Below are positions 63,894-64,000 of a DNA stretch of 64,000 nucleotides, piece after piece. Made by a program: the position numbers and the translations under genes. This stretch comes from Rebecca billardiae RCC1528. Its lineage: Eukaryota > Haptophyta. The DNA lies in contig OZ251252.1 in assembly GCA_965240325.2 (NCBI GenBank), positions 248,001-312,000 of the forward strand. The letters run 5' to 3'. Below the pieces are notes generated by a model, which was not told where the DNA came from, did not search any database, and was given only the letters and a program-made list of their open reading frames with translations. Position 1 is the stretch's first letter; the number at the start of each line of letters is the position of its first letter.

Positions 63894-64000
63894 GCGGCGG
63901 CGGCCGGGCGGACCGGAGGGCGCGGGGCCATGCGGCGCCGTGAGCCCCGGGCCGGGCCGCGGCCGCCGAAGTGGCGGCTTGGACCGGACTCCGTCGTGCG
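63894..64000. other. 3' flank of APC1
   Basis: 107 bp of GC-rich sequence after the stop codon up to the window edge. No feature seen. Confidence 0.5.

Overview
The window is very GC-rich nuclear DNA of a eukaryote. Most genes are split by short introns, codon third positions are almost all G or C, and the recognisable proteins are eukaryotic: an APC1 subunit of the anaphase-promoting complex, the NAA10 N-terminal acetyltransferase, a reticulon, a phospholipid scramblase, a FIH-type asparaginyl hydroxylase and a ciliary microtubule inner protein. Cilium-type proteins, a plastid/cyanobacterial-style PLP decarboxylase and the extreme GC content fit a flagellated microalga such as a haptophyte or pelagophyte. 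That assignment is inference; nothing here fixes the species.

Layout. 1-1120 (-): a GT92-type glycosyltransferase whose 3' end is cut by the window edge. 1264-2570 (+): a reticulon-like protein. 3324-13889 (+): a 3212-residue protein built from leucine-rich repeats, a Pro/Gln- and Gly-rich linker, three EF-hands and six C2-like modules. 14514-17699 (+) and 26881-30090 (-): two intact paralogues of an unknown protein, forming the arms of an inverted duplication. Between the arms lie an unresolved GC-rich stretch, an AT-rich island, a secreted unknown protein (-), an Orn/Lys/Arg decarboxylase (-), the FIH-like hydroxylase (+) and a small one-helix protein (-). 30659-33427 (-): a seven-exon CIMIP2/FAM166-like axonemal protein. 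33850-35145 (+): a PH-like protein. 35572-36831 (+): a sulfotransferase. 37100-41461 (+): a large low-complexity protein. 41.5-50.2 kb: a gene-poor, lower-GC accessory region with a probable transposon carrying about 650-bp inverted repeats (43758-46881). 50268-51035 (-): a scramblase. 51475-53101 (-): NAA10. 53254-63893 (+): APC1 in 14 exons.

The exon models were built by hand from the reading frames, and every junction was checked for phase. Of 31 introns in seven genes, 17 begin GTGCG, and one (in NAA10) appears to be GC-AG. Two nucleotide-level patterns are not explained by the genes. One is a recurrent palindrome, GAGAT-N3-ATCTC, with nine exact copies in coding and intronic DNA and in different reading frames. 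The other is telomere-like CCCTAA tracts lying inside introns, often directly upstream of the 3' splice site.

The genes do not form one pathway. They are mostly housekeeping and membrane genes with several close head-to-head pairs (GT92/reticulon, decarboxylase/FIH, CIMIP2-like/PH-like, NAA10/APC1) that may share promoters.
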